Shown here one piece after another: positions 35,401 through 50,400 of a stretch of 64,000 bases of DNA (the first letter of the stretch is position 1; every line of letters starts with the position of its first letter). Location of the stretch: assembly GCF_964355755.1 (NCBI RefSeq), contig NC_092674.1:16375001-16439000 (forward strand). The letters are read 5' to 3'. This stretch comes from Antedon mediterranea (Eukaryota; Echinodermata; Crinoidea; Comatulida; Antedonidae). The notes below the pieces were generated by a model. It worked only from the letters and a program-made list of their open reading frames with translations, was not told where the DNA came from and made no database searches. Both the position numbers and the translations under genes were made by a program.

Positions 35401-38400
35401 TATACTGTATATCTATATGCAGTGTAGCATAGGTGAAATTACGGGACTCATATCGTGTTCTAATTTTTTGGTATGATGGAATTTTCAAAATAAACTCGAA
35501 GATGACAATTTCGAAAGATAATGAATTGAGCAAATAAATATAAGGATTGGAAGAAAATTTGACACGTAGAAGCGCAATGCGCGGTCTTTGAAATTTGTAT
35601 AACTTTGACTAAAGAAATTTAAAAACTACTTTTTAACTTCAACTGGCCATATGATAACATCACAACATCCGATAGGCTTAATTTTAATATGAATTCATAT
35701 CTAAATTTCATCAGCTTTCATAATAAGTTATAATCTTCAAGGTCACCTTTAATTCTGAAGAGCTATAAGATATTCAAATGTATGGTGTAGCTGAAATTAC
35801 ACGACCTAGGTTATTCAAGTTTTTACGCGTGATGACGTCATCAAAATAAAAATGTTGACAACTCATTAAAAGAATAATTAATTGAGCAAACACATACTAA
35901 AAGTTGTGCGAAAATCGGGCTCAAATAACGGAGATGCGCTCTATTGAATGTGATAACCCACACAAAAAGAAAAAAATTCCTAATTTTTAAATTCAAGTGG
36001 CCATTTGATGACGTCATACCATTTTGTACGTCTAATGTGTATATACATTTGTATCTACAACTTATTGGCTTCCATAATAAGTTAAAACAATTGGGGGTCA
36101 TCTGCCATTCTGAAGAGTTATATTCATTTTAAAAAGTCCTTATTTTTTACCATTTTTAGCACTTTTGTACAATTAGTGTGCGCATTTTGTCATTTTTAAC
36201 GTGCTCGTATAGCGTTATTTTAAGTCGGAATGGACTCAAAATTGGTGAATGTACTAAGGATTGTGAGTAGAATGTGATTTATACATCAAATTTTATTTTT
36301 TACGCATTTTAAGAATCGTGCGCACAAAAACGCATTTTTGCGCAGTAATTTTTTGAAACGCGCAAATGGCCTAATTCATGCTCTAAATTGATCAAAACCT
36401 AATTTTGCGCGTTTTAAATTTTTAACGCGCGATTTCACGTGCATGACCTTGAAACGCGCAACTTTTTATTTGCTAATATTTTTACCCTTGACCTGAAGTT
36501 TACCTGTAGTGAATTTCATTAATATGTCATAATGAATTATGGAGATATGATTGATAATGTGATTTCACAAAATGGCGTATAAATGACGTCACGGATGAGT
36601 GATCACGCTGGAAAGCTCATTAGGATTTTAAGTTATATTATTTGAAAGATATTCTGAAATTTTTGTAATCATCGACATTAAACTTTTTGAGATAATTGTT
36701 ACACAAAATAGTGTACAGAAACAATAAAAAGAAAAAAAATAATAATAATAAAGATTTCATACAATAACAATAGGTTATCATTTTATTCTAAATGATCACC
36801 TAATAATAAGCTTTATTTAATCACGGATACTTAACTCAACTGAAAGTTGTTTTTCAGTAAGACCGGGTTTAAAGGAAAACACCAACAAAAATGAATGTAA
36901 AAAGACCTTAATTACTATCAAAACAGATAATAAAACAATTACAATGAAATAAAATGAAACAAGGATACACTTACTAACTATAAAATTAAATAATACACTA
37001 CATTTAAATAAAGCTACATGAAATTAGCAGTTAACAGTTTCTTAAAAAGAGAGACAGTGTTCACATTTTTAATATCTTCATTTAGCTCATTCCAAACCTT
37101 GGCACCTCTATATGATAAGCTACGTTTTTTGTAGGTTGTTTTTGGTTTTGGTACTATTAGATTTGGCTTAGTCCTAATAATATAGTAATTGTTTTTGATA
37201 TTGAACTTATTTATTAAATATGGAGGTGCAAGGTTGTTCATAATCTTAAACATAACAATAGCTTCATTTATATATAATCTTTCATCTAAGTTCATCCAAT
37301 TTAGACTTTGTAGAGCTTGAGTACAAGAGTCGGTTTGAGATTTGTTTGTAATAATAACTTTTGCTGCGCGATTTTGAAGAATTTGTAGTGTTTTACTTTG
37401 AGTTATATTTGAACGTCTCCAAACAACATGGCAATACTCAAGATGAGGAGCCATAAGTGATTTGTATAGTTTGCATTGAATTTCTTTTGGAAATATATTA
37501 TTAGTCTTTTTTAAATAGTACAAGCTCTGCTTAGATTTTACATTATCGATTTTTGAGCACCAAGAAAGATTACTATCTAATATCACACCAAGGTGTTTAC
37601 ATTTATTTACACGAGAGATTTGTTCTCCATCCATGTTAATGTGGACTTGTAAGTCAGATAGCTTATTTAACCTCTGCCTCGTTCCAATTAACACAAATTC
37701 AGTTTTTTAAACATTTAGGCTAAGTTTGTTGCATATGACCCATCTTTTAAGACACAATAAGTCAGAATTTATTGTTTCAGTAAGGTTATTAATATTATTG
37801 GAAGTGTAGTATATGGCAGTGTCATCAGCATATATAGAAACCGAGCATTTATTTACAACATTAGGCAAGTCATTAACATAAAAGGAGAAACATTAATGGT
37901 CCTAGGATGGACCCCTGAGGAATTCCACATATACTGTGACTTTCATCAGAAAAATCACCATTTACATTGGTTATATGTACACGATTATGCAGGTAGTTTT
38001 CAAACCACTTAATAACATTTGAATGAAAATTGAAAGATCTTAGTTTATTGATGAGAATACTGTGATTTACTGTATCGAAAGCCTTTTTCAAGTCTATCAT
38101 TACTAGCCCAATATAATTTCCTGTGTCAATGGCTTCTAGCCAGGTCTCTGTGATATTAAGCAATGCAGGTGTAGTTGAGTAGCTTGGTCTAAACCCAGAC
38201 TGATTTTCATATAGAATTTTGTTTAGATTTAGGAAATCATAAACTTGTTCAAATACAACTTTTTCAAGAACTTTTGATAATATTGGGAGAATTGAAATTG
38301 GCCTATAGTTTATTACATTCGTTTTTATTTCCACCTTTATGAAGAGAGCAGATCTTGGCCCTTTTCCATTGTTTTGGAAAAGTTAAATTTTTTAAAGATA

Positions 38401-41400
38401 AATTAATTATATTGGGTAAAAAATTTCATCGATAGCGATTTTTAGAAGATTAGCTGGTATTTCATCAGTTCCAGTTTCTTTTTTTGATGAAAGTGATTTA
38501 AGAAGTTTATGTATGTCTTGTTTATTAACTTATTTAAAAGTTGTCGTTAGTATTATTTATATCATTAGTAAAGTTAGAGAGTTGATTAGTAGATTGAATA
38601 CTTTGAGCTAATGTTAACCCACATTGGCAAAATACTTATTTAATACATTTGCAATATCTTTAGAATTAATTACTTCATCATTTTCTTCATCATTTGTGGT
38701 TTTAATACTTGTTATATTCATGCTTTTAGTTTTGCCAGGAATAATTAATTTAATATTTTCCCATATCTTTTTCTGATCTTTTGTATTGAGTTGTTCAGAA
38801 AAATAGTTCTTCTTACTTTTTCGAAGTTCATAATTAACTTGATTTCTTAATTTTCTATATTCAGGCCAAAGCTGAGGCCTATTTTTCTTATTTATTCGTC
38901 TTTTTAATGCATCTCTTCTTCTGATGAGAAGTATTACATTTTTAGTTAGCCATTGACTGTTTTTTTGGCAAACTCTTTTACGTTTAATGGGTGCATTTTT
39001 ATTTGCAATATTAAGAAAGGTTTTTTGAAAGAAATCAACAGCATCATCAACTTCAGTATAATTTATAATTTCAGCCCAATTTGTATTAAGTAAGTCAGTT
39101 AAGTATCTCCATTGAGATCCGGCCACTGATACCCACAGCATTGTCATTTTTCAGTAATTTGCCTTTGGATTCGTAATAAATGCTCTAACACATATTCCTC
39201 TAGAATGTTGCATTTTTCTTTTTGCTGAATCATCATTATTTATTTTTATTAACAAATGTTGATGGAATTACTGATCTTTATAATCTATTTTAATAGGATA
39301 ATAGTATTAAAATGTAACTTAAAATTTAACATTTCAAACGGTTTTTTTACCTGATATATAGAATGAAAATCTTGTTCACACACAACAATAAAAAATAAAA
39401 ACATAAATAATATATAAAAATTTTACCATGGGCCTATTTCTGCTTTGAGAAATTAATAACTGATTAAAGTATTATGTGAATGAATGGGTGATACTCATCT
39501 ATGCCCAGTAGGGCCCGGTAGGTCTTATGATATAAAATGTTACAATAAAATGTACATCCAATCATTATATTTAATGTTTTGTTTTTATACATTTTAAAAT
39601 CAAAATTAGTAATGTACTGTAAGTCAAAATACTGATTAGCTTTATTCGGTGACTGAAGACCGCCCTCTGTGACATGATATTATTTTATATCGTAAAACCC
39701 TTACAGGCCCTACCGGATGTAGATTGGTATGACCGGAATGAATTGCCTCCATTCTCTTGCCAGCAGTTAAGTCAGATAATGTCTTTAAACTGCATACAGG
39801 ACAACTGCATTTATATTGCTTGCTTATTGCATTATTACTATATCGCTGCTTGCTAATAAACAGTTAAAGTTAACATATTTGCTCAATAAAAAGTTTAGAA
39901 AATCTTTATTTGTAATTAATCTAAGTTAGGTTTATTATTTGTTTTTTCGTTACAGGCTGTGTTGGCTAATCGCTGGGCTGTGCTTTATCTTTTGTTTGAA
40001 CTTTATCAAGACCCACGGAAAAAGAGACCAAAGGTATTGGTATAATTATGTGAAATTAATTTTAGCCAATTCCAAAAAATATTGACGTTTTCTTATTTTA
40101 TTTTATACCAAATACATTTCTACTAGCTCTTTTTCAAGCCACGGAACATGTTCAAATCATTACATTATGTTTGTTTCCAGGTCACAGAAAGTAGAGCTTT
40201 CTTTAGTCATGGACTTGCAAGTCATGCAACGTCAACACCTTATGTAGCAAGAAACACACATGCAGGACAGCAGCCATACAATACACCATCTTCAAAACAC
40301 TATAGTGTCTCAAGCAGTGGGATAGGTACACATGTGTTTTCTTTAACTTTATTTATACATTTTATTACTAGCATGGACAGGCACCTTGATTATTAATTAA
40401 TAATTAAAATTAGATATGTGTATATGGCCTGTCATTGTGCAACAATTACAGTATAATATCCTGGATTTATAAAGCGCTTTATGTTGTGAAACCTCTCTAA
40501 AGCGCTGATCATACAATAGAAACAGAGAGGAAAAAGATTAAACCCAAACCGAAGTATGGGGATATGCAAGGGTAACCAGGGTTCAGTCTAAATTAAACCC
40601 TGGTGATCACCAGTTGTGGCTCGGTTTTTCCTGGTAAATAAATTTTTTTCCAATCCAATTTTTGGTCAACGTGGATAACTATTATGTTATTAAAATAGCA
40701 TATCCAACAACAATTTTGTTAAGAATTATTTTTCAGGGCGAAAATCATAAAAAAAAACGGATAATAAATCATAATTTCTTAAATTATTAAATAGAATATC
40801 AATAAAAAAAAAGCACAATTTCTTTAATAAATAATAAGCACATGAATACTATACCGTCCATCCGGTCTCGTTTTATGTTCGAAATAATTCAGTACAGCAT
40901 GGTCACCAATTGCATGCTCGTTTGCTGCCCATGGCATTATTGTATTAAAGAAATTGGTCTTACAAATTTGCCATTCTAATATAGACTAATGGATAAAGGG
41001 GAATTAAAAGGTAGTATCGGACTTGCGGTACAACACAGAGTTGGCATTTAAAACATGTGGTTAAACCGTAGAGGGGACCTTACAAAATACATTCAATCAT
41101 AGAGGGTGCTGCTTTAAAAAAAATCTTATACAAGTGTGTCATTATGTCATGTCAAAAGGGCTACTAGTAGGCGGTAACAAGATGTTTTTTGTATCCAAAA
41201 CAATCAGGAAATATTGCACCTTTAGATCACTTGTATTTATCTGGACACTACCTCCATTAGGAGGTCTGATAAGTGTAAATTGTTTTTTGGCAGTCCCATG
41301 CTAATTTGGCTTGGCTTACATAGCAAAATGGGTAACCCTTACAATTAATGCTGAAGTTCACTCATGCAGAATGTTTTTGTGCTGTTGAATTAAATCACAT

Positions 41401-44400
41401 AAAGATACACAAATATACATGACAATCTTCATTTTCTTTTTGATGATTTTTTGGCTCAAAATTAACAATATTCCTAATAAAAATTTCCTTTTAAATGGAT
41501 GTTATTAAATTTATTATATTGATGTAGTTGAAAGTATAGAATGTTTCCAAAACAAAACCATACGCCTCTAATTGTCACTCAAATGATTTTCCTTCTCTAG
41601 GCCTATGCCTAAATCCTTTTGTCCCCCTTTCACCATCATCACTTCAGTTCAAAAACATCTCACACCTTTCTTATAGCGCTGATTTTCAGGGATCGCTTGC
41701 GTAAAACCGCTCAATTAGTCAACTTTGGAGCATTTTTATGTAAAAAAAACCTATACATTTTTTTTTATTTCTAAAAGGTCAATACTTCAATGACCTAGAA
41801 ATCCAAAGAAATGGTATTCTGACTTACTATAGATGGGGTAAAAGCAATAAGCCTTATTCCCCTTGGCGTCTGTAAGGGTTAATTTAGATATTGATATCAG
41901 GACAATTGATTGATTTAAACCATACCACTGCAATGTTCTCTGGGCTAATCTATGTAAGCTCTAAAGATGTTATTATTTTTTTAAAGAAATAGGACAAAGC
42001 AAATAAATGTTGAATACTGAGCTTCAAAACCAAACGGATTAAGTCTTTCAGATAAAAGTTTCAACCTTTATTTCCAAGGTATAAGCTCCAGCCTAGAATA
42101 TTTGGCCAGTGGGAGTGGCTCTGGACCATAAATGGGGTCTAAGTAAAGTTAAATTATTTATTTAAAAAAAACAATGAAGAAAAGCTATTTATTTTTTATA
42201 GGTACAGGCATAAGTAGCATTACAGCTGATTCCAGACCATCTTCTATTCCAAGGTATGTATGCCTATAGTTACAATAGACCTGTAATAGAACAGAACATT
42301 GCTGTGATAAGAGAGGCACATACAGTACCAGCCATTGACACAAACCATGTAAAATAAAGTGGTTATTTTAAAAAGTTATTATTAGCTTTATAGCTTTAAC
42401 TCATCACTGGGACACAGTTGTAATATGCTCATCTACAATCAGGGCTCGAAATTTACTTTTTTTTTGACTAGCAAACATTGCTAGTTTAAAAAAAATTAAC
42501 TAGCAAAATCAGCAGCATAACTAGCAATCACAATTTTTTTCGGTAAAATACTTAAATTCTACAAAAATCACAATTTTTTAGGTGTAGGCCTAGCTAGTTT
42601 TTAGTTGTAGGCCTAGCTAACTAGACCAAGCTAGTAGTAGTAGTACCTTTTTTACTAGACAGTCGAATGCTAACGCCTTTTTAGCCAAATTAAAAAAACT
42701 AAGATCATGCTTTCATGCTAGCCAAATGCAGGGCGTTTCGGCCTATGGACGATTCGTCTCGAGACGTTTCGGACCACTTTTTTTTTAGGTGGAAACGTCA
42801 AACTTTTAAAATTTGAAGCAGAACAAAATTGGCTATGTATAAAATATTAATGCCGATGACAAAAATGAGTTTTATATTGTTTATATCCAGACGTAATTAA
42901 AACATTAAATTTAATTGCCACCGAGCGAAATTGTAGGCTAGGTCTAGGCCCTAACTAATCCGTCCAAGCTACCCCCGCCTCACTCATCGGCCATGGTCCG
43001 CCGTCTCTCGCTCGCGACTCATCTATCCAGGAAATTCCCTATCGCGAGAAGCATGATGTTGGTCTCAATAATAGTGGTCTGATTAATAGTTTGAAAACAG
43101 CTTACGGCATTTCTTAAGTGAATTTTTATTCAACGTATTCTTCCGTGGTGAATCCTTTGCTCATTGCTGTGTAATCAGTAATTAGGGTTGTGATGGGAAA
43201 AGTGTAAACAATAGGCATAAGAAAACCTATCGCACAACAGGACCTCGTGGTGTGCCGAGGAGACGTTCTTTTCAAGCGCGAGACCATTGTAAACAAAATT
43301 GGTAGAGTCCATTAAGTATGGGGGTTTTACTATTTACGAACCTATTAAAAACGCGCTTCGACCACTGTGTAGTCAAAAAAATTATTTCGTTAAATCGCTA
43401 AATTGATAATCGCGTATTCTGTAATCACATGACTGATGATGTAATCCACAGCGATGTACTAAATGCACGTGATTTAATGTGTTGGGAAAAAGCTTGCTGT
43501 TTATAATGCACATCGTTAACAACTATGCTACCACATGATTCACGGTGCTATTCGTGTTTCCTTGACGTAAATCGGCGGCGTGTAAATGAAACAATTGCTT
43601 TCACCAAATTGGTTCCTATTAGCCGTTGTCGACATATCGATCGGCGGCTAGCTAAAAAGTACGTATTTTTTCAAAAATTACACTAGCAAACATTTGCTAG
43701 TTTTGAAATTTTCAACTAGCAATTATGCAGAATCTACTAGCAAAATGCTAGTTTGCTAGCGTGAATTTCGAGCCCTGACAATAGAAGACGCGGTAATATG
43801 AAGACTGTATAAGCGGTTATTTTTGCAGAGGCTTTTTCATTAAGTTCATAATTGGAACCTTACCGTGACATGAAACTAATGAAACTGTCACAAGTGATTG
43901 TCATGTCTAATGGCAACCCAGAAAGGAAATTTACACATGCTTATTGTTTTATTCAGTACATTGGGGATTGATAATGCTTCTGTGTCGATATGTAGCCTAG
44001 ACCTTGTGCTCTTTAGACCATGGTAGCTAATAATTCAGGATCCGTTAATAATAGGGTGACTTGTCTAGGTCCAGACTTGCCAAGAAAAACATCCTTCAAA
44101 TTTGAATTAAAAGGCACACTTTATACTTAACCTTTGTAATTCAAACAATATTGTTTAGGTACATTATGCCTAGGCTAGAATTTAACTTTGACTGAAATGG
44201 CTTTGGAAAAATATAAGTGGTTAAAATACAGTAATATCTACAATACATACCCTTTCATAATACTGTATGTAGAAGTGTTTCATTATGCATTTAATGAAGG
44301 GAAACCAAGCCTACCTTTTTTGTGAATTTTTTGTCTTTTTAAAATTTAACTTTTAAGGAGGAAAGAAGGAAACACAAAAATAAGATTAAGAGTTAACCGG

Positions 44401-47400
44401 CAGTATGATTTTATGTCTAAATTATATTTTTATTCATTTTACAATTTTAATTTGTCGTTTTCTTTTGATTTTTTATGAAATCAATTTTTTGTTATTAATC
44501 TTTTTTTGTTGGGTCATATTGCTCTAAAACTCACGAACAGAAAATGACTTGGCCAGAGTGATGGATGTAGTTGCTTTTTGTTGTGATAATGACTAAGTGA
44601 AAGTAAATTACAAGCAATTTTAAGAACATTTTAATGATGATAGTTGTAATTTATAGGTCCATGCTCAGACCAACACATCTAAAGCAGCATCTTAACAACA
44701 AAATTAACTTTCATCTTATATTTCATTATTTATGATACATTTATAGCTTTGCTCCAACACCTGGTTACAATCTTGCTGAAAGAGATGTTCAATCTATGGG
44801 AACCAGACTTGCTAAAATAATGACAAGCAGTCAGCCTGCTGAGCATATCATGCATAGAAGTTTATTACCATCACAAGCTCAGGTAGTGGACAGATCGGTT
44901 TATACAATTGGAGAAGATGAAAACTGTAAGTATCGCAGTAATTTAAAAATAAATTTTTCTCACACTTTTCCAACAGGTCAAAAATTAAGGTTAAAAGATT
45001 GTGTTTAAATACTTTTCATGAAATAATATATATTAATATATAATATTAATATCTCATTTTAATTTACTCAATGTGAAGTGAAAAAAAAATATGTGTGACG
45101 GGCAAGTCACGCAATGTGATCTCTCTAGGTTGGCTATCGGCGGCAATGTTATGGTTTCGGAAAACTTTATTCGGAGCCAGGCCCAGATGGACATGTTTTT
45201 TTAAGGGAAATTCATTTTCGCCAGTTTTGCGAAGGATATATCAAATGGCAACTCCAATTGCTATTTTACGAAAAACGTGAATGGCTATTGTGAGCGTAGC
45301 TACGGGGTATTTTTTTAAATATTCATCCAAAATAATTAACGCTTCCAAATAAACGCCTCCCTAAAATAAAAGACTGAACAATCAACTTATTCAAATAAAT
45401 ACGGTAGGTAATTAATCAAATTACAAATTAAAAATTGTTTTCATATATTATTTAAAAAATTATAGAAGAGCTGACTATTAAAATTTTTCTTTTATGATTA
45501 GATTTAAATGAAAGTTCTGAAGGAGCTATATTACGTGAATTGGTTTACATATTTCAAGGTATTGATGGAAAAATGATTAAATTTGACCAATCAGAGGAAG
45601 CGTATCGTATTGATAAACAGGTATGACTACCATTTAGGAATGACTTATAAAATACTCACGGTAGGTTAAAATTTTTTTTTTTTTTTACATTTTTTTTTAG
45701 CCAATCTGTTTCTTTTTACCCAAATAAATCAGCTATTTATATACTATGCCTGAAGTGATCTGACCATTACAGGAGATCTACATCTATCTATTATTTTAAA
45801 TGACAAGGCCATGTTTTATATTGTTTGCTTGAAGAATCATGGTCTCTCATTGTAGCAGCGGTGGCGCCAGGATCTTCCAGACGCGGGGGCTACATTCCCC
45901 GACGAGGGGGCTATGCGAGCTAAGCGATCACTAGGCTAGGGGCCAGGGGGCCGCCAAGGGCCCTCGGTGGGGGTCCAGTGGGCAAAGCGTTCTAGCGTCA
46001 TTTGAGGCTATTTTAATAAGATTTAGGGTAGCCACTTTTTCCATTTTTTATAATGCATAAATAAAATACTGCGTGCAAAAACACGATACGCGATGATGAC
46101 TGTTTCAATCCATATTTTTCAATTTAAAAAATAAAAGTTCAAAATATGCCTATATTTATCGGGTAAATTGTAGCTTAGAAAAATTAATATACGCGAACGT
46201 AAAACGTAGGCTACCCACAGGCGAAGAGGTGTGCCTATATTGTTTATCGCATAGGCGTATGCTGGTTGCTGTCTGGGGTGCAAAAATTGTAAATGCGTGC
46301 CTTGGGTTGATCTGTATGAACATTTTGAAAAATAGAGCTGCTAGGTCCCCGGAAGTTGCAATAAATTAAAATACTTATTAATGATACTATAAAACGAGAT
46401 TAGTCTACAAAAACAGACAACCGTGGTTGGGATGGAGCTAAGAAAATTTAGAAAAATAGAGTTGGAGGTCCCGGAATTTGGACTTATTATACTTCAAAAC
46501 AAGAAACAAAATATAGTCCCTATCATGGTTGTGACTGAGCTAAGACGTTTTTGAAAAATAGAGCCGTTAGGTCCCGGAAAATGCACTTATTGTTCTTCGA
46601 AATATGACCAGCTTTATGGTTGGGGCTGAGCTAAGAAAATGTTTAAAACTAGAGCTGCAGGTCTTCAAAAATTGCATCTTATACTATGGAAACATCGGGC
46701 CTAGAGGCTTATAAAAAGTGGGCCGTTTTGCCTTTATTTTAGAGGGTGAGGTGGGGTGCGTCCGCAAGCGTAGACCCTTTTCAGTCCGGGAAATCAGTTT
46801 ATACCTCCCAAGTGTGTGCGTGCGTACGTCCATCTGGACTTCCGAGTGGTGAGAAGTTCATTACATACAGGACATTGAAAATTTAATAACTTATAGCTAT
46901 AATAAGATGTTGGCTAAGCGAAAAAGCATGTTTTTTTGTTTAGTAATGTATGAAATGTATATTTTAAGTGCCCCACGGTACAGAGGGTTACTTGTAAATT
47001 AAAAAATTTGTGAACATATGAACAATTAACATAATTCGTTTTTGCTGTAGTGTAGCGTACGTCGACACACAGTACACGACGTAACTGTCGGTAGACTTTG
47101 CCTGGAAAGTAACTACAATACACATTTTGGTCCCTGGATGGAACATGATATCGCGCGACCCAACGTTGAACAATTCGTACAAAGGGATACCGCCAGACAA
47201 GTGCGTACCTACAGTAGCTACTGTTTAATAGCTAGATCGCTGGCAATAATGAATGCATAGTGCATAATAGCCCTCTGATGTGCTCACGGTCAATGGAACG
47301 TCGCGGTTTTCTAGGCGCTGAAGCTACAAAAGTGAACGCAAACGCTTTTTACTGTATATTATATTCCCCGACAAGAGGGGGAGGTGGGGTGCGTCCGCAA

Positions 47401-50400
47401 GCGTAGACCCTTTTCAGTCGGGGAAATCAGTTTATACCTCCCAAGTGTATGCGTGCGTACGTCCATCTGGACTTCCGAGTGGTGAGAAGTTCATTACATA
47501 CAGGACATTGAAAATGTAATAACTTAGCTATAATAAGATGTTGTCTAAGCAAAAAGGCAGGTTTTTTTGTTTTGTAATGTATGAAATATATATTTTAAGT
47601 GCCCCTCGGTACAGAGGGTTATTTGTAAATTAAAACATGTGTGAACATACGAACAATTAAACATAATTCGTTTTTGCTGTAGTGTATCGTACGTCGACAC
47701 ACAGTACACGGGCTAGGCTCCCCGACAAGGGGCTAGAGCCCCCTTTAATAGAAGTGAGTTGCAAGGTTTGTTTGGTTCTTTGAAATATGAAAATTGGGAT
47801 AACCATAAATGAATTTTATTTCTATCCTTCTTAAATAATAATAATTATTAAGCGCACATATCCACCACCTGTAAAAAAAACAGGAAACTAATCCGTAAAC
47901 CTAAAAAAACAACAAAATCTAGACAAATCCCACATAATTGCACCTCGCTTACCAGCAATTTAAGGTGCACAAATCATCTAGGACATAAATCACAGGTGTT
48001 CTCAATTACAGTATCTAACTAAACAATAAAAACACAAAATAATATATTGCAAAACCAATGTCTTTAGTACACCTTTGAAAATGTTAGTAGCTTTGCTAGC
48101 ACTAATGGAATGTGAAGCAGTAATTTATTCCAATGACGACAAACTGCAACAGAAAAAACACTGCAGGAATGTGCAGGTCTTGGTATTACTTACTTTGAAC
48201 CCCTATTAAATGTTAAAAGCAAACATAGTTTGTCTCTGATAATTGGACATGGAATGTTGATTGCATGTTTACAAAGGCTAATTACAGACTTTATTTCCTA
48301 AAACAAATGTATAATAAATAAAGCTGGTTGTTAGTGTTTTTGCAGCATTGCCTAGCCTGTAGTTGAAAATGTTGCACAGTGAGCTACTTGTTTGACCCCA
48401 TACAAAAAGTAATTGAACAAAATAATTCAGTGGATTTTCAAAATTATTCTCCCGTGGTTTACACAGGATAAGGAACTTTAAAATTTATTACGACTGTAGG
48501 GAATATTTCAAAAAATTTAAAACCACTAATCATAATTATCCTCTACAATTTACTGGCCCAACGCAGAAATTGCATCTACCAGTGCAATGTACATAGATCA
48601 AAGAACCGGCATCTTTAATAGGTATTTCCTTGCACTAATAAATAAATAACTGTACTATCAATTGTGAGTACAAAATACACAATATCTTTTGTACTAACTT
48701 TTCTATAGATTGGTGTTGCACGTGCAGTTCGGGATCAAGTGCACAAACAAGCTGAACTTGGCTGGTTACATGACAAAATTAAAAAGTATACAGAAAATAG
48801 AAACAAAGACAAAACATTTGGGCTTGTTGGCCAGGTAAGTAAAGCAATGTATTACTTCCCAATCCTGTAGCCAGAAGGGTTTTAAAGGCCCCTTTTTAGC
48901 GACCAACCACCAAAACTAAAATCTAGATCTTGTACAGTATACAATCACAACAATGTGTACCACATTTGCCATATTCGGGGGAAATGGTTCAATTTGTTTT
49001 AATTGTCTATAACTATTTATATGTAGACAGGGTATAGACCATTTTGGTAAACATACACCTTTTTGACGGCATTTTAACAATTTAAAAAACATTTTTAAGG
49101 TAAATTTATTTGCTTTTTTTTTATTATCTATATGACAATTAACTGTTGAAAATTTTATGACAGAGTTTTATTGCTGCTTTACAAGAAGAACTTACAGAGT
49201 ACTATAGACTGTTATCAGTTTTGCAGGCACAGGTTAGAGCATTCAATTTTATTAGGTGATTTATTGGTTTGGTATTTGGTAGTGGGGTGTTGTTTCCGAG
49301 CGTAATGCATTCTCAGGCGTATTATTCCACAAGACGTACACAGACTGTGCTAATTAATTCCACATTTTATTTCTTGTAACACAGTATTAATACAATACAA
49401 CTTTCTATCAGACTAAACCTTTCTTCTGTACTCTATACTTCTTTCTACTGTGATATTATTTTCTCTTCCTCCCAAATTCCCAATATCTATAACATTTTAC
49501 TATTTATACTCAACATGCAAATTAGGGGCTCCAGAGTAAGATAAAATGTTCCCTCCAAAAATGTCTTCCTACCAAATTGATAAAATGATTGGGTTATAAA
49601 TTAGCAGACCTAGTCTAAACCATCCTTTATCTAACCACAGGAAAGCACAAACATAATATTATAACAGTGATAATTTAGAATGATCACCTAGGGCCTGTTT
49701 CTGCTGCAACTGCTCAAAATACGGTATAAAATACGGTATTTTTCATACCGTATTTTTTAATACCCCGTTTCTGCTAAAAATACTTCTTGGGTGGTCGTGT
49801 TAAAATTCATCCTTTTTACCCAAATTGCCATTCATTTATTAAGTCGCAATAAAGGAAGTTTTACGCCTCACTTTCAACAGCCTAGCCCTAGTGATAGAGA
49901 TGTTGTGAGAGCACAGCTATGGCCCGATCTCCCAATATCCGGGCCAAAACATCGTAATGGGGACAAGTAATTTGTTCCCTCCACGAGTGATTGTCTTTTG
50001 CAATGTTGTACTGCTTTCACAGGCTTTTCAGCTTTGAGTTTACTTGCTTTATTTTTTTAGAAATGTCTTTATAAATATGGTAATTGTCCCTTTTATTACC
50101 TTTTAGTTGGCCTGACATTGTAGCTTTCCCTCACCCTCTCCCCACACAGATTTATATAGTAACCGTAACAACTTCGCCCTACATTTTCGCCAAATATATC
50201 TATACACGTGTTTAAAACAGCTGACGGCGACAGAAAATAAATACATGATGTTGACCTCATGTCGCTGGTCAAAAAAAATACAGTATTTTTTATTGGCAGC
50301 AGAAAAGGGTACAAAAAATACCATATTTTATCCACAAATTTTGTGGGGAAAATACGGTATACAAAATACGATAATTTTTTTATGAGCGCAGTTTCTGCTG

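Larger units (their letters stand above)
31500..36790 (+). repeat. Dispersed TGACGTCA-bearing repeat family in intron 4
   Basis: At least three related stretches (about 31500-32260, 33340-33960 and 35390-36790) share blocks such as GATGACGTCATCAAAATAAA, GACGTGCTCGTATA and CAAGAGGTTATATGCAT-like ends. An inverse copy lies at 50500-51700. Non-coding. The ATF/CREB-type palindrome TGACGTCA recurs, but function is unknown. Confidence 0.55.
36970..39150 (-). mobile_element. CR1/L2-like LINE, 5'-truncated, minus strand
   Basis: From 39147 down: a post-endonuclease linker rich in Arg/Lys ([17 protein letters not shown]), then RT motifs [47 protein letters not shown] and [13 protein letters not shown]. 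The palm YADDTAIYY is at about 37835-37810. A 226-codon C-terminal frame (37014-37694) holds [26 protein letters not shown] and [10 protein letters not shown]. Frameshifts near 37870 and 38340 and a stop near 37700 show it is dead. It sits antisense in TUBGCP3 intron 4. Confidence 0.85.
45858..47750. repeat. GC-rich compound repeat in intron 9
   Basis: It opens with GGCGCCAGGATCTTCCAGAC and GGGGGCTACATTCCCCGACG, and closes with TCCCCGACAAGGGGCTAGAG, so the ends are loosely inverted. Inside are about four 110-bp modules (46310-46690) each with AAAAATAGAGC-TAGGTCCCGGAA and TGGTTGGG-TGAGCTAAGA. A direct duplication of about 330 bp also lies inside (46747-47078 and 47381-47710). No coding frame. 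Probably a non-autonomous transposon. Confidence 0.6.

Noticed and set aside
40148-40396. 82-codon open frame across exon 6 as an independent gene
   Set aside because: It is TUBGCP3 exon 6 read through both splice sites.
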